From positions 1,054,001-1,118,000 of the forward strand of contig JAZGTN010000098.1 of NCBI GenBank assembly GCA_037783415.1: a DNA stretch of 64,000 nucleotides, written 5' to 3'. This document shows, piece by piece, positions 42,251-55,160 of the stretch. The translations under genes and the position numbers were made by a program. The DNA comes from Leptasterias polaris. Its lineage: Eukaryota > Echinodermata > Asteroidea > Forcipulatida > Asteriidae. The notes under the pieces are model-generated. The model ran no database searches and was not told the origin of the DNA. It saw only the letters and a program-made list of their open reading frames with translations. Numbering within the stretch: position 1 is the first letter of the stretch; the number at the start of each line of letters is the position of its first letter.

Positions 42251-45200
42251 TGCAACAATGACATTGTGCGCAAAATTGAAACCAATTTCAGCCAATCAAA
42301 GGCAGCATGCATATTCGTGAGTGAAATCAGCTAATAGTTTGGATTGAAAGGACTTGGAATGTGAATAATTTTAACTCCCCACTGTCCCACACAACAATCA
42401 ATTATTCAAAACGTGGACTCATTAATCACCAGTATAATTATAATAAAGGGCACTCAGCGCGCCAAGTTTTCAGAATTGACATTCGTGGCGCAAATGAAAG
42501 AAGAATTGCAATTAACAAATTTCAACAGACTAATAACAGAGTAATGGAATACATTAAGAAGTTTCTGGTAAAAAGTACGTTTTTAACTGAAATTTGAATT
42601 TTGCACGAGTGCTTTATTTTTAGGTTCAGTGACCTAAAAGCTCCGAGGTAAGAATTGGCCCATATTCGGGTCCTGAGGGGCCAGACCCGAATGTCAATGT
42701 TACCCAAATGTCAAAATTAGCCAGAAATGGGTCAAACTGCCCGCAAAATTCAAGTTAAAATAACACATTTAACAATTTCCGGGTCAACCTGGCCCAAACG
42801 GGGTCAGGAACCCCCACCCCCCCCCCCCCTAAGACGATAGGATGCGCCAAAAATCTTATTTATATTTTGTTTACAGTCTATATCTTTAATAAGACTATTT
42901 AATTACAAGCCCTTTGAAGACTTAAACTGGTAAACCGATGTTTCTCGTGTATATATGATTATGAATAAAAATCATTATACACGACTTTTGGTCCCATTTT
43001 GAGAACTTACACAAACAAACTTAAATGTATATTTAGATCTTAATTCAGACCGTTCTAAGATGTTTAATGTTTCAGTTAATTTACTAATACTATGGCTGTC
43101 AAAAAGCAGTCTATTGTGATTGTAGCCGCATAGAAAGATTGGCTCGTTTTCAAGTTTGTTTCACATTTGCACCTGTCCACATACCAGTGGGCCATTGTTA
43201 ATTGTTCATCAACTCATGTGGACGCGTGCGCATTTCTTGTACGACACTGGCCCAACAAGACTACACAAGGCAAAAACGGACGATACACCAACAACGATAA
43301 GTTATACTGGCATCTAGGATAATCTTCAACGATTTATAAACACTTCACCTTATAATCTCTTGGAAATATCTACTCTAAATCATTTACTACTTTAGTCTAG
43401 TTCCCTCAGTGAGGTGAGTTCGTGTAATATCAGTACCGTATTATCCGTATATTACTATGTGTCTGAAAGTCAGCTTGAAAGGCAGGATACGTCGACGTAC
43501 CTGTCACCGGGAGGGAATGTGTGAAAACTCGGGCGAAACCAAGCAACCTGTTACTTGGTATAATAAGACTGTACTTGGATTGTCCTTTCATTGCATCTGA
43601 TAAGCTGTTGATACAAAAGTTCATGCATATTTTATTGTACACATAATGTGTATAGTTAGTCTTCAAGTGCTACCATCATCATGTTTGCTGAAGGGAAGTA
43701 CGTGGGGATATAGTTTTGCATTGACATTTAACGGCGTATTTGACATTCATTCCTTTTTGTTCACGCTGTGCTGGTCATGATAGTATAATTAACCAAATGT
43801 ATTTTCGACATAGTTTTATAAAGTGAGTGGAAGGCAAAGTGTAATAGTTTTTCACTTAATATGCCGACGTGACTCATGAAAAAGGTGTGCTCAAAATATG
43901 TCTCATGTTCTAAACATAACAATAACAGTTCAACAACACGACACGACACAAAACATCTTTTATTTTTCATAACCTTTTGGAAAAAAAACTTACATTGACA
44001 AAACGATAAATATAAATGAATGTTAGTTCTTACCTATAGTGAATATTGGTCCAACTATTCGTGGAAAGACTGCAGGTGGTGGCTGACTGGACGAAAAAGA
44101 GCAATGGTGTATAAGTAAATAACTTATCGGTTACGCAGTTTTTCTTTATTACTCAAAAATTGAAGAAAATGGCGACAGCAACAGCACGAATGCGTTACAA
44201 AAGTGCAGGACAAGCCTTCGGTGATGCGGTTTACAAGTACTTGTTTATAACGTATTGCTCCGCGCATCAAATTATCTCAGCTTTTTGTCTGTTGGAGCGA
44301 CGACATTCAGCCAAAATGCTAGAAATTAAGTTGTTAATGTATAGTTCTACCAAAAAAATCAAAACTACAATAATCTAACAAAGACAGTGTTAGCTGAACA
44401 TGAAGATATTTTGCGGACTATTTTACTACGCATTGTAAATTAGTGACAGTCATTACGAAGACGTGCACTGCAAAGAAAACAAGTGTTGGTTACGTCATTG
44501 GTCAATCGTTGGCAATGACTTTGATTGGATAATCGTTCACTTATCTGCATATGGACATAATAAATGCCCTTATATGGTCATGGTGATTGGCAGGAAGAGG
44601 CTTCCCAAATAGAAAGTATCACGCATCATGTTGACGAGCGAAATTCCCGCTACCATTCAAGTATGTTGTTTTGCAAACTAGGGTACTTAAGTTACAAGTG
44701 CAGGGAGAACAAGAAAGTGCAAACATGTTCTAAGGGGGGGGGCACAATTAAAACTGGTTAATTCGAACTGTTGTTTTTGCTTGCATTTTTCCTAAATAAG
44801 ACCCCTTTCGGCGCTCTCTTTGTCATTCACTATTGTTTTGTTAGATAATATGCCTTGGCAATTATTTTTGAACCTGAAAAGTCCAGAAATCGGGGGGTGG
44901 GGAGGCACACGACACTGAAATTGTACGACGCACTTTTAAAAGGAATCAATTAATACAGTGTAAATATAACGTGCAAGTGTACACAAACATCAATTTGTCT
45001 TTATCAACTTAGGTTACATCTTATAACAAATAGGCCTAAACTTTAATTTGTTTACCTCTTGTATACAAGAAGCTTAATTATTAAATAAATTTTATTGCCT
45101 TTAGTTTTTTGTGAATCTGAATGCAATTGACAATGTTAAAAGATTCGAGTCATTGTGTCGCAGCAATAAATGTTTTCTTTGTTTTAAATCATTTAACTGT

Positions 45201-45311
45201 AAACTTGTAACTCGTGGGTTGTGTTCTAGATTAATACAATCTGTGCTGCATGTCCGGTGTAATGTTGCACCAAAACAGTGCTAAAACTGTAACACTGTGG
45301 AGATTCTATAT
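42251..45311. other. 3 kb without a supported gene
   Basis: A poly-C run lies near 42820. One ATG at 44169 in good context (AAAATGG) starts MATATARMRYKSAGQAFGDA and could be a first exon, but no good donor follows. Other frames are short. Confidence 0.4.
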
Positions 45312-45315
45312 TTAA

Positions 45316-45700
45316 AGGCACTGGACACGTTTGGTTATTACTCAAAATATATACTAGCATAAAAACTTACTTGGTAACGAGCAACAGAGGGCTGTTGATA
45401 GTATAAAACATTGTGAGAAACGACTCCCTCTGAAGTAACGTAGTTTTTGAGAAAGAGGTAATTTCTCACTGTAATATTTGAATCTGAAAAAGACTTCAGG
45501 TCTGAAGCCTCTTTCAGGCATCTGAAAGCACACAAATTTGTGCAACAAGGGTGTTTTTACTTTCATTATTTTTTTGCAACTTCGATGACCAATTGAGCCC
45601 AAATTTTCACAGGCTTGTTATTTTATGCATATGTTGGGATACACCAAGTGAGAATACTGGACTTTGACAATTACCAAACGTGTCCAGCACACCAGTGCCT
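45316..45700. mobile_element. TTAA-flanked MITE, family 1, copy 2
   Basis: Inverted relative to the copy at 3450-3817 and shares its interior. TTAA on the left, TTCA (one change) on the right. Minus-strand frames such as MGSIGHRSCKK.. lie wholly inside it and are not genes. Confidence 0.8.
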
Positions 45701-46169
45701 TTCATTCCACGGTGCAATGTTTGTTTTATCATGTAACAGTTTCGTTTCAAATAAGTTAACATGCATGTTCACATAGAGACATGCACTAGCTAAGGGGATT
45801 TTTAAAATACATTTTAAAATAAACAAGTGTTAACAAAATTCCAACGCCCTGGTCAAGGCTAATGACATTTAAAATCCCACTGGGCTGCAGTTTTTATTGG
45901 TTTTCTGTGCTCAGGTATAGTTTTGGTTCCAGGACGCTGCTCTTCTTGTGCATACTGGGCCCCCTTGCGCTCTTGTCAGCTATGCTTTTGTTTTGACAAA
46001 TACAACAGGAACGTCATGAAACTATAACATTGGGAGAGGTATCGCCATTGTAGGCCTACTTAAAACTAAGGTCCATTTTTCGTTTCATTCAGTCGGAGAC
46101 GCATATGGGTGGCTTTGAGCCATGGAGCAGCCGGTTTATTGGTGTCCACTCACGGTGTCAGAAGATTCT

Positions 46170-46580
46170 ATGTGTGTGTCCCCTCCCCCCTCCCCCCTCC
46201 CCCCGGATATTATGTCTTCCCCCCCCCCCCCCCCCCCCCCCCACACACACACCCACCCTTACAGATCCGGTTTGTGGGGTACTGCTATTGTTGTTCTATT
46301 ATTCCCTTTTCTGAAGAATTCCCTTGTGGGGTCCAATTGTTCCTATTGAAATGACCTTGTGGGGTCCATTGTTCCATTGTTGTCAGGACCCCACAAGTGC
46401 CAATCCGTGCGAACACACCACTGTGTAACAGCCTGCAATCGTGGACCCTCCTTTGTTCAACTCTTTGTGTTGGCAACCGTGAACCACAAAGCTTTTCTTT
46501 GTGATAGCAACCGTGGACCTATTGTCCTCTTTTGTTATAGGTCCCGGTTTGAATGTGGTTACACACGCACACACACACAC
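46170..46580. repeat. poly-C/CA low-complexity and CCTTGTGGGGTCC repeats
   Basis: C-runs and CA repeats at 46180-46260 and 46560-46582. Between them CTTGTGGGGTCC occurs twice and its inverse GGACCCCACAAG once (46320-46400). Pro-rich frames here are spurious. Confidence 0.75.
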
Positions 46581-46582
46581 AC

Positions 46583-48085
46583 TTAATAGGCCAAAATTAG
46601 TGCGCCAAGAAACTTTTGCATTATAACGTTTTGGGGGTCATGCAATTAATAGATTGTGTAATTTAAAAAAATCTATCACAACCTGGGGGTTCTGTGCTTC
46701 AACTTTTGAGGAGACTTGATAAATTTAGGCGTTAAATTTGGCCCTATTTGACTTGGGAAGTGGAGTGTTTCAAGAAAACTGTCAAGAAAAGTAGGTTTTG
46801 GAAAAAAACACATAATCGGGGTGTTTGCTCTTGGGTAGCCTAATTAGCAAAAATTCCAAACGGCTGACCTTCCAAAAATTGAAAGTATTTTGATTGGTTT
46901 TCAAGAGGCTGAGAGACTTAAACTATTTTTTGAGTAATTTTGAATGTTTAGCATTTAGCATTGGTTCATATGGGAGTTTATTAAGTGTGGTGCATCCAAA
47001 CTGTGCACAAAATTCTTTATGATAGCGCCCTCTTTTGAATCCTCCTCCTTCAGCTCAGCTCACGTTATTTTTCTAATGATGAATCTCCGGGGGCCTATGA
47101 CACTGGCACTTTTATGGCGTGTACAGCATCAGTGCTGTTCTGTGGCAACTTATGTTTAGTTCAATAAATTGAAGTTATCTTTCAACAGGTAGACGCATTA
47201 TCAAACACTTTACTAGACAAAGTGTTTTTTGAATGTATTTTTAAATTTTTTATAGAGGACCACAATGGAAATAAGCTTTGTTTAGCTTTTTTGTGTTATC
47301 CTCGACAATTCCTCAGATTCAAATGTCTTTTCCCTTCTTGTATTTAATTTACTGTTTTTGTCCACTTGTTGTATTTTAAAGAATTCTTTGGAGATTGTCT
47401 AATAAACAAAACAAACGGAGCAGTACGGATGTATTCGAAGCCCTATACTCATGGGGTTCCAAGACGATGGTGTTTGAACGCGTATACACACACTTCAAAG
47501 TTCACCCATGCACCGCAGTACAAGTTTGAAATGAATAAACATAGAGGGCGCGGTGTACAGTACAGTACAGGGAGACTGAACAATAAAATTAATGTGAGGA
47601 TCCAAAATTATATAGACCTTACCGGGTGTGAAGAATATGGGATGCCAGGGAATTGACATGATCAGATGTTGGGTATGCTGCTAAAGCAGGAACTGAAAAT
47701 TCCTCGGAATTTCTTCAAATAGCCAAGAATACGAAACACCCACAGTTCTGTTTTACTATTGTGAAGAAATTTATATTTGACGGTATTTTGACTTGAAATC
47801 GAAGGCAAACAAAAAGTGTTGAGGATGAGTTTTGCACTGATGTAAGCAGCTAGTTTGTTTTTTTAATGAAAAACCACCAATATTATAATTATTTGCCAAT
47901 GATTTATTTTGAACAGAGTGTTCCTTGCAGGGGGCTGATTTTTTTAAAAGGCAAAAAGAAAGCACATGGGCCTAATTAATAATGGGTAACGTGTAAACTT
48001 CGAAAAAACTGACAGTCTGAGCAATCCCAATGTCGAAGCGATCGAGCGCCACCCAGTACGCCCTTTTAGTTCACGGCCTTAACTC
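46583..48085. other. no gene supported
   Basis: A 96-codon frame at 47366-47656 has no recognisable motif. Confidence 0.35.
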
Positions 48086-48089
48086 TTAA

Positions 48090-48467
48090 AGGCAAAATAT
48101 ACCTTTGGTTTTTGGAACCGTTCGATTGTTTTAATCCTAATAAATGTAAATATACATAAAATATAACAAGCCTGTGAAAACTTCATTTCAAAAATGTGTT
48201 ATCGCGTTTTTGAGATCGACGCAAATCCGGAGGGAATAATTATGTCCACGCTGGAAGATTAATCCCAAGGAATACAAAGTTTCTAACAGTAACGCTTCTC
48301 AGATTCAAATTTTGGGGCATACAAACTGATGTATTTTTCCATAACCCGACACTTAGAAGTGAAATGTTTCCCAAAACATGCTTTCGAAAGCTGCTGTATA
48401 TGCTTCTAAACAATGCGTTTTTATTGCAATTATTTTTAAGGGTGATTATCAAAAGTGTACATTCCCT
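48090..48467. mobile_element. TTAA-flanked MITE-like element, third family
   Basis: TTAA at 48086-48089 and 48468-48471 with AGG..CCT ends. The arms are only weakly inverted (AAAATATACCTTT versus AATGTACACTTTT), so it is older or degenerate. Confidence 0.55.
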
Positions 48468-49059
48468 TTAAGGTTTCAGTTTTGAGTGTTCTTTTTAGTT
48501 CCCGACAGACAGAGAAGTGAAATAAACTTCTCGTCAAGTGCCGCACAGTTTCAAAAGCAGCAAGTGTATCGAGGAAAGGACGAGTTCCCTCGGTCGACGT
48601 TGTATAAAAAGTTCAGGGTTATTTAGTTAAGGATCGGGTTTGAGTTCTGGACGGACCAAACTTTTGTCTACAAAAAAAACTACCGTAATGGTCATTCTAT
48701 CAGTTTCAAGTCGGCAGTTTTGGATGGACCCTGATATGATAATGTTCTCATCTGACGTAGGTGGCGCGCTCTGATGAGGAAGAGGAAATTGTTGGCTTTG
48801 GAGGCAGAGTGTCCAGGAGATTCCACCTGGACTGGTGTCTCGTTTTTGTAAAGCCCGAACTCTGAAAACTCTCGGGCAAGAAGTGACCCAGATTCAGGTC
48901 CCGTGGGGCTTGACCAATTTATGGCTCATGGTCTGGTCAGTATGACCCGGAAGCTGTGCCAAAATGATCCAATAGGACAAACTGAAGCAGCATCAGGGTC
49001 AAAATCCCATTTTTTTGACCAGTATCCGGGTGAAGTAACCTGAACCCGACATTTTAGGA

Positions 49060-49464
49060 AATCTGCTGCCATTAGAACTCAGGGAAATTAACACACTTGA
49101 TAAATTCCAAACATCTCTGAAGACTTACTTATTTAAAGCCGAATATCATTAAGGGGGTTCACTGTATTGTTTCTCTCCTGTGGGATTGTGGGCAGAGGGA
49201 TCACACTGTTCACTGTTTATTTTCACTTGTTTGACTATGTATTATTTTATACGCTGTAGGTTTTCTGTGAATTTTTACATTTTTTAATGATGGCTTTTTA
49301 TTATCTGCATTTTAAATACAATTAACGTGATTTTCATCACATAATTTTCCTGTCTATATTTTCAATTGTTCCTGTACTTTTTAATGTTTAACTATTTTCA
49401 TAATAATTTGTGTAAAGCGCCTTAGAGCTTGTTTTTTCATGAATTTTGGCGCTATATAAATACT

Positions 49465-49497
<33 letters not shown>
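49060..49497 (+). mobile_element. 3' end of a CR1/L2-type LINE with (ATT)n tail
   Basis: A short C-terminal frame reads LDKFQTSLKTYLFKAEYH then stop. It is followed by a 3' UTR with GTAAAGCGCC and GGCGCTATATAAATA, then ATT repeats to 49497. This is the usual tail form of CR1/L2-like LINEs. Confidence 0.7.
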
Positions 49498-49820
49498 GGT
49501 CAGGGCCCCGATCAGAACTCCCCGGTCAATTCTGACCTGGCGTTTTTAGAGTGTAACCATTCCTGAGTCGGAGGTTTGGGCGTCGAAAAAGGCGCGCAGA
49601 ACATAGCCTATATGTTTTGGCGGCAGAGGATCCCCCCGTTCGGAGGAGCTTTGGGCTTCCAGATGCCTGTTCTCTTATTCAAACTTTTGGGTGAAAATAA
49701 CCTCTTTTTATAGATAATTCACAGTGAAACTGAACTTTCACAACTGTTGTGAAGTGCACTGACTGTGCATGTACAATATCATCAGAATGCATCCGGCATT
49801 GAGTTTTCTAGCCCCTTTTA

Positions 49821-49860
49821 GACAATACGCATGCGTATTGTCACGTGATTAACCTCGGAG
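49821..49860 (+). promoter_or_regulatory. palindromic promoter-like region
   Basis: A perfect 22-bp palindrome at 49821-49842 has the NRF1-like core ACGCATGCGT. It runs into TCACGTGA (49841-49848), an E-box. Both lie 40-70 bp before the ATG at 49889. This looks like a TATA-less housekeeping promoter. Confidence 0.55.
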
Positions 49861-49888
49861 GGGAGAGAGAGCATAGAAGACATTCAAG

Positions 49889-49996
49889 ATGGCGGTCGAC
49901 CGCAGACATGAAGAGTTTGTTAGTTCAGATTCCTTGACGGTTGACAACGGACACGATGAACTACAGTCACTTGCACCGAGCAATTTGATGGAGGAG
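49889..49996 (+). CDS. probable first coding exon of an unidentified gene
   Basis: ATG in strong context (AAGATGG) opens 36 codons (MAVDRRHEEFVSSDSLTVDN..SNLMEE), ending exactly at GAGGAG/GTAACA in phase 0. The peptide is acidic and Ser/Asp-rich with no known motif, as typical of unstructured N-termini. The upstream palindromic region fits a promoter. I find no downstream exon up to 64000, so the first intron may exceed 14 kb or the call may be wrong. Confidence 0.5.
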
Positions 49997-50873
49997 GTAA
50001 CAATCATTGTTTTCATATCGATGAGTTGAAAGATAAATATTTTATGAGTCCTATTTTCAATGTTGAAATTCACAAGAAAAGTAAGTTATTCTCGAAATTC
50101 TTACGTACAAAAACACACAGGCTGGCCCGCATAAAATAACGATGTATTTTTAATACAGGATTTCAGTTGTCACTGTCTGTGGTCTCACTCAGTAACAGTT
50201 GGAGGAAGTATGCTAAAATTTGGTCTGGTTTATCCCCCATTTCCAGCGCGAATTCCTTGGGGGAATCATTATGTATTTTTGACCCTAACCCATTCCCTTA
50301 ATAATTAAATTGTGGGGCAAATACACAGTGGACTTCCTCCATTATTTTTAGTACAAACAGTCATGTCACTGTCACTATAAAGTTATGTAGTGTCAGACAT
50401 GTCAGATCTGTCTTATTCTGACTGAGCTGAGACTCTCCCCTGAGCCACAAAAATTTGACCAAGAAGTGCATCAAAATCAACCTTAATTTTAAATATAATT
50501 TGGTTTTTATCCATTCTACAAAATCAACCTTGTCCTTGGTCCAGCAAAAATCTGGTATGTGTGCCATGGTCCAGCATGATCAGTGACTGCAGACAAGCTT
50601 AGCCTTAGCCTGATGCCATCATGAAATTGTACTGGTAATTGTGTGTTTCGTGTGGACTGTAATCAGGAGGATATAACTTCAATCAATCACTCAATCAATT
50701 AATCCTCAACAATTGACAAAATAAATCTGTATTCAATAAAACGAACAACACACTACTTCTGTGCAAGTGGAAATCAGTATTTGTTTTTCACTTACATTCC
50801 ATTTCTCATCAACATCACCAACTCTAACCACCAACATGTGTCAACATGTAACGTTTCGATAACGAATTTATAG
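49997..50873. other. possible intron, no exon seen
   Basis: AT-rich and lacking coding signal. Confidence 0.4.
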
Positions 50874-51048
50874 GCCCCCTTTCAAAATCCTGGCTGCCAC
50901 TTGGGCCTCAGCTTTAATAGACTTCTGTCTCTGTATACTGTCCCGTACTAAAAGCGCACGTTTTCAAAGTACTTGTACAATGTAACTAACAGAGCCTAAG
51001 ACCAAGCAGAAGCCAGGGTTTTGAAAAGGGCTTTAGTCTGGATCTTTC
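50874..51048. mobile_element. hairpin MITE
   Basis: Arms of about 38 bp (CTTTCAAAATCCTGGCT and AGCCAGGGTTTTGAAAAG) inverted around about 90 bp; no coding content. Confidence 0.65.
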
Positions 51049-51493
51049 CTCCTTGTTCTGATTGATTAATAACTGTGTAGGGAAAAACACAATTAATTAG
51101 TGTTTATAGGGTTGGATAGCGCGTGGTGGACTGTGAATCAGCAACCTCATTACGATTATGTATTTATTACAAAAATATAACCTTGTACTCATGAGCAGCT
51201 GCCTTGCTCTTTATTTAACTGTATGTTACGTACACACAATAAACGATCGTTGTGCACTACATTCATGTTGTATACCCACCAGCATCAGCAATTTGAGTCT
51301 TTTGTGCTTTCTTTTCAAGAAATGGTGGTCAGAAAGTGAGTTGGTAGTGCTTCAAATGTGTAGCGATGGTGCATCATTATTTTGACTCGATGAGCGTCAT
51401 TGTACACTGAAAGATGACTGACATACAGACTTTGACACACAATTCCCTGGGGTCACACTGTTCATCTTGTAATTGACAAGTGCAATTTATAAG

Positions 51494-51740
51494 CAGGGCT
51501 AGCCTTTATCTTTTTCAGTGACTAGCCCGCAGGACCAGTCACCTTTTCATTTCACTGGTCAGTCAGCTTTTTCACTTGTCCTAAGTTGTCCATAATCGTA
51601 TTGAATAGAGATGCTTTTCAACACTGAACTATCCATTCGGACCACTTTGATTTTACTTCGACTGGTCCTATGTTCTATATGTTTTAACTGGCATTTGGCC
51701 AGCAGACCACAGTCACTTGAATCCATACGCACATAGTTAC
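51494..51740. repeat. dispersed repeat, inverted copy at 63328-63530
   Basis: Shares GGCATTTGGCCAGCAGACC, GACTAGCCCGC-type and GACCAGTCA blocks with the segment near the right end, in the opposite orientation. Confidence 0.65.
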
Positions 51741-52076
51741 ATGATCGTTAAACTTGCAGAATGTTTTTAAAAGTTGCTTTTATGCAATTCGTCTCTTCTC
51801 AAGCAACTGGTACATACATTTTTGTATGTGTAGTAAATGTAGTAAGACATGTTAATTATTGACCTTTCTAACAGACAAATGTACAATAATTGTTATGATA
51901 GTCGTAACTCTGGATAAGCTTAACTCTTGATGGTTGTAGACCTAGGGGTTAAGATGGTAACATTTTGCAAATTTTGTTCCTCAATATTTTAAAGGAACCC
52001 AAGTGATATGTTGAAGAACACAAAAAAACATGTAGTGTTACATGTAGGTCCAAGGGACATGACCAAGAGCTGCTAC

Positions 52077-52165
52077 CAACTCAGCAGGGCATCTTGGCAA
52101 ACTCAGCAGGGCATCTAACCTTGGCAAACTCAGCAGGGCATCTTGGCAAACTCAGCAGAGGCCTC
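52077..52165. repeat. 22-27-bp tandem repeat
   Basis: Four copies of AACTCAGCAGGGCATCT-like units with one 5-bp expansion. Confidence 0.8.
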
Positions 52166-53094
52166 CATGCCTTTTCCACTGAACAGCTAGGATCGATAAT
52201 TGGGCGTTAATTACGCTGTGGGGGGTTGGTGGGCCGTTCAAACTCCTTGTGTTCTTATTCTTCCATGGTAAGATCGAGGCCTGCTTCTACTGTTTGATTA
52301 TTTAAGATCATCAACATGGTTTTGAATGATATACAATGTATGCCAACTTAGTGAGCTTACAATATTATTAAAATGTAGTGAAAGCAACGATACATACAGA
52401 TAAGTAGACATGAGTATGAAGGTATTGTATTTCACATTTTTCCGCAATATACAACACATGCCGAGCTGAGTGGTTTAGAATGGTTGGTCAACGACACCTG
52501 TAGGCAAAGGTTGTGGACAGTGTGAGGGGTTAATTAATTGAATGTTCACAACCCCCATCCCTGCTCACCATCAAAAACAACTTTGACCTCCCTCATTTTT
52601 TTCAAATTTGTGTTTCTTCCATCAGTCAGTTCTACTGTAGAAATATTGAAGTTCTATTTCGTGCTCGGCCTCCTTTTCCCCCTCCCTTCTTTGTATGACA
52701 GTGCAAATGTTGACAAGTTTGTATAGCCCAGCTAAACCAAGTGAGCAGTTTCATTATTTAACTTAATACAGGCAGTACTAATGTGTATAAAATGCATGTA
52801 CTTCTGGTACAGTTCAGAATGAGGATTCGCAAGTTGAGCGGTTAAAAGTATTAACAACAAAAAATTTATTAGCTAATAAAAATGCTATTGACCTAGAATA
52901 CAAACTGAGCAGACTGTAGTACATGTGTACAATCTAAATAATAACATTTAAAACTTCAGCTTGACAGAAGATAAACTGTCAGTAAAAGTAAATTAGTTTT
53001 CTCAATGACATGTACTACATTTGTACAAGTTCATTCCTCAATTTTTCAGACAGCTTTTTCGACTCAAAGGCTAGCTATTTGTGTAGGCCTACAT
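52166..53094. other. no gene seen
   Basis: AT-rich; a C/T-rich stretch at 52540-52690 gives a spurious frame. Confidence 0.4.
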
Positions 53095-53180
53095 CATAGA
53101 AATAGAACCCGGAGAACGCTGAGCTCGACCGCCCTCTGTGTCGTCTGTGTACGGCAAAATGATCATCACGTGACACGCGT
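53095..53180. mobile_element. one end of the 62514-62760 element family
   Basis: CATAGAAATAGAACCCGGAG and CTCGACCGCCCTCTGTGTCG match the reverse complement of the right end of that element. The other terminus was not found. Confidence 0.65.
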
Positions 53181-54479
53181 GTATGGCAAAATGGCAACGC
53201 ACATAGACCGTTTCTACGTGTCTTCATTGGTCAATGTTCATGACGTCTACTGTATGGCAAAATATTATCACTGGCTTATTACTGACCAGCCTCGCTACCA
53301 TGGGCCTACATGTACTTGTACAGTATGTATTTAAAATATGCAACACTTACAGGTACATGTACCTGTACTTGACATAGCTACATGTACATGTCCTTACTTA
53401 ACATGGCCACTGCAAATGTCACTTTCACTACATGTTCTGTTCCTACTCGTCCTGATTGTTTTGCTGATTCCCATGTACATGTAGGCCTAATAAAGAAAAG
53501 GCTTACTATTTTGGTTGGCACACCTGAACATTCACACTGACTTGTCATGTTTGTTTACTCTGGTTGTGTACATGGACTAGCAATACATACTGTACAGTAC
53601 TACTATACTGTACAAAAATGTATGTCATGAATTTATTTGTTTGTGTACATGTATGTATTATAATCATACATTGTGAGGTAATGTGCAGAGAATGGAGACT
53701 ACAGTTATGTACATGTTTAGTGTACACATAATTATAAAGGTACCTTTGTAGATTTGTACATAATGAGAAAGTACATACATTTGAAACAGCCAAGGTAATA
53801 AGTACATATACATATGTACATGTATGTATGTGATGTATGTGGAGGTACCTGGGCACTGTGGAAGTCCCTGGATCACACTGTATTCATTTACATACATTGA
53901 ATAGCTTGCCTTCTAGTCTAAGGTTGCACCGAGATACACAAAGACTTGCAGGAAAACACATACATTGTACATGCAGTAGTATAGTCATGGTAAAGCATCT
54001 TCAGTTCAAGCCATTCTATTAAGAATATTATAATCTTTGGTGTGATATTAGGTACGTCATGGCTTGTAAATGGACAGTGTATGAAAAGGAGGTGCTGTAT
54101 GCAAATTTTTGCACATGTACATTTATGCATGTCCCATCATGTTTTTAGTCTTTAGGCTACTGAATTGATGAACGTGTGAGACACAAATTTTAGACCAAAT
54201 GCATGCTCTACATGTATGCTTGGGACTTGATTTGCTAATTATTATATTAAACTTTCTGGATGATTTCACTTTCAGCTGTTTACAATGGTCCATTCGAAGC
54301 TATATATATGTCAATATGCATGTAGGTAAACTTACAATACATTTTATCTAAGTGTCTTTTTGAGTTAATGTAATTATTCTAATAATTGGCATGTCATACA
54401 CAGTAGGTATGTAACTCATTTGCATCAGCGCAGCAGCATGGGGTTACTTGGCTAAAAAAACAGCCCGTGAAATGAAGTC

Positions 54480-54560
54480 ATCCAAATAAGCTCTCCTAAA
54501 TCACCCAAATCAGCTCTCCTAAATCACCCAAATCAGCTCTCCTAAATCACCCAAATCAAT
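54480..54560. repeat. 23-bp tandem repeat
   Basis: Three units of AGCTCTCCTAAATCACCCAA type. Confidence 0.85.
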
Positions 54561-54630
54561 TCTGTACCATCGAGAAAATTTTACAAAAGACATGCGTATG
54601 TTACACATGTTAAAAGATAATACGAACATA

Positions 54631-54790
54631 TAGAATTAGCTGTTGCAAACTGCTCATGAACCTAAAGGACACCCTACCTGTACGTGGTATACATTGATGC
54701 ACCAACATTTTTATTAGCCTCACATTTCGACCCAAGCAGAGTCTTTCTCAAAGGCAAGCATAAAAAGTAAACATTCAATAAAATATATTT
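54631..54790 (-). mobile_element. second copy of the Penelope-like tail repeat
   Basis: Shares TTGCAAACTGCT and ACATTTCGACCC..GCAGAGTCTTTCTC with 20270-20410, in the same orientation. Confidence 0.55.
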
Positions 54791-54956
54791 ATTTTAAAAA
54801 ATTAAGAAAATAATAGCAAAAATACCTTAAACCTGCAGTTTCTTCTGTTGAGAACTTCCATCACAAAAACATGATTCTTACATGTAAATGTACACTACAG
54901 TCATCATGAAGACAATATGGAAGTTCTAAAGGAAATCATGTTGAGGCCCAAAAGCT

Positions 54957-55160
54957 GAAATTAATAATAATAATAATAATAATAATGATGAAATTGAGGG
55001 GAAAAGAGAGTAATATAAATTATTTTGATGATCACCCTTACATCAATTCATTAGCAACATGCTGCTCTGGTGGGATTCAAACCAGCCACCTCAAACTCTA
55101 GGCTTAAAAGTGTCTTAACCGCTAGAACTCCACAGAGTGTCTGTGGCCAGTGGGCAACAA
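54957..55160 (-). mobile_element. tRNA-derived SINE, minus strand
   Basis: On the minus strand, a box A-like CTAGCGGTTAAGAC and box B-like GGTTTGAATCCC lie in tRNA-like spacing. The element ends in an ATT repeat at 54960-54987. It resembles the SINE at 62961 in tail type. Confidence 0.6.

Noticed and set aside
44160..44378. 72-codon frame with ATG in good context
   Set aside because: Possible first exon, but no good donor, no recognisable domain and no neighbouring exon.
45338..45602. Minus-strand frames of 65 and 82 codons
   Set aside because: They lie inside a TTAA-flanked MITE whose other copy at 3450-3817 shares the sequence.
46105..46354. Three overlapping Pro-rich frames
   Set aside because: Generated by C-runs and CA repeats in all three phases.
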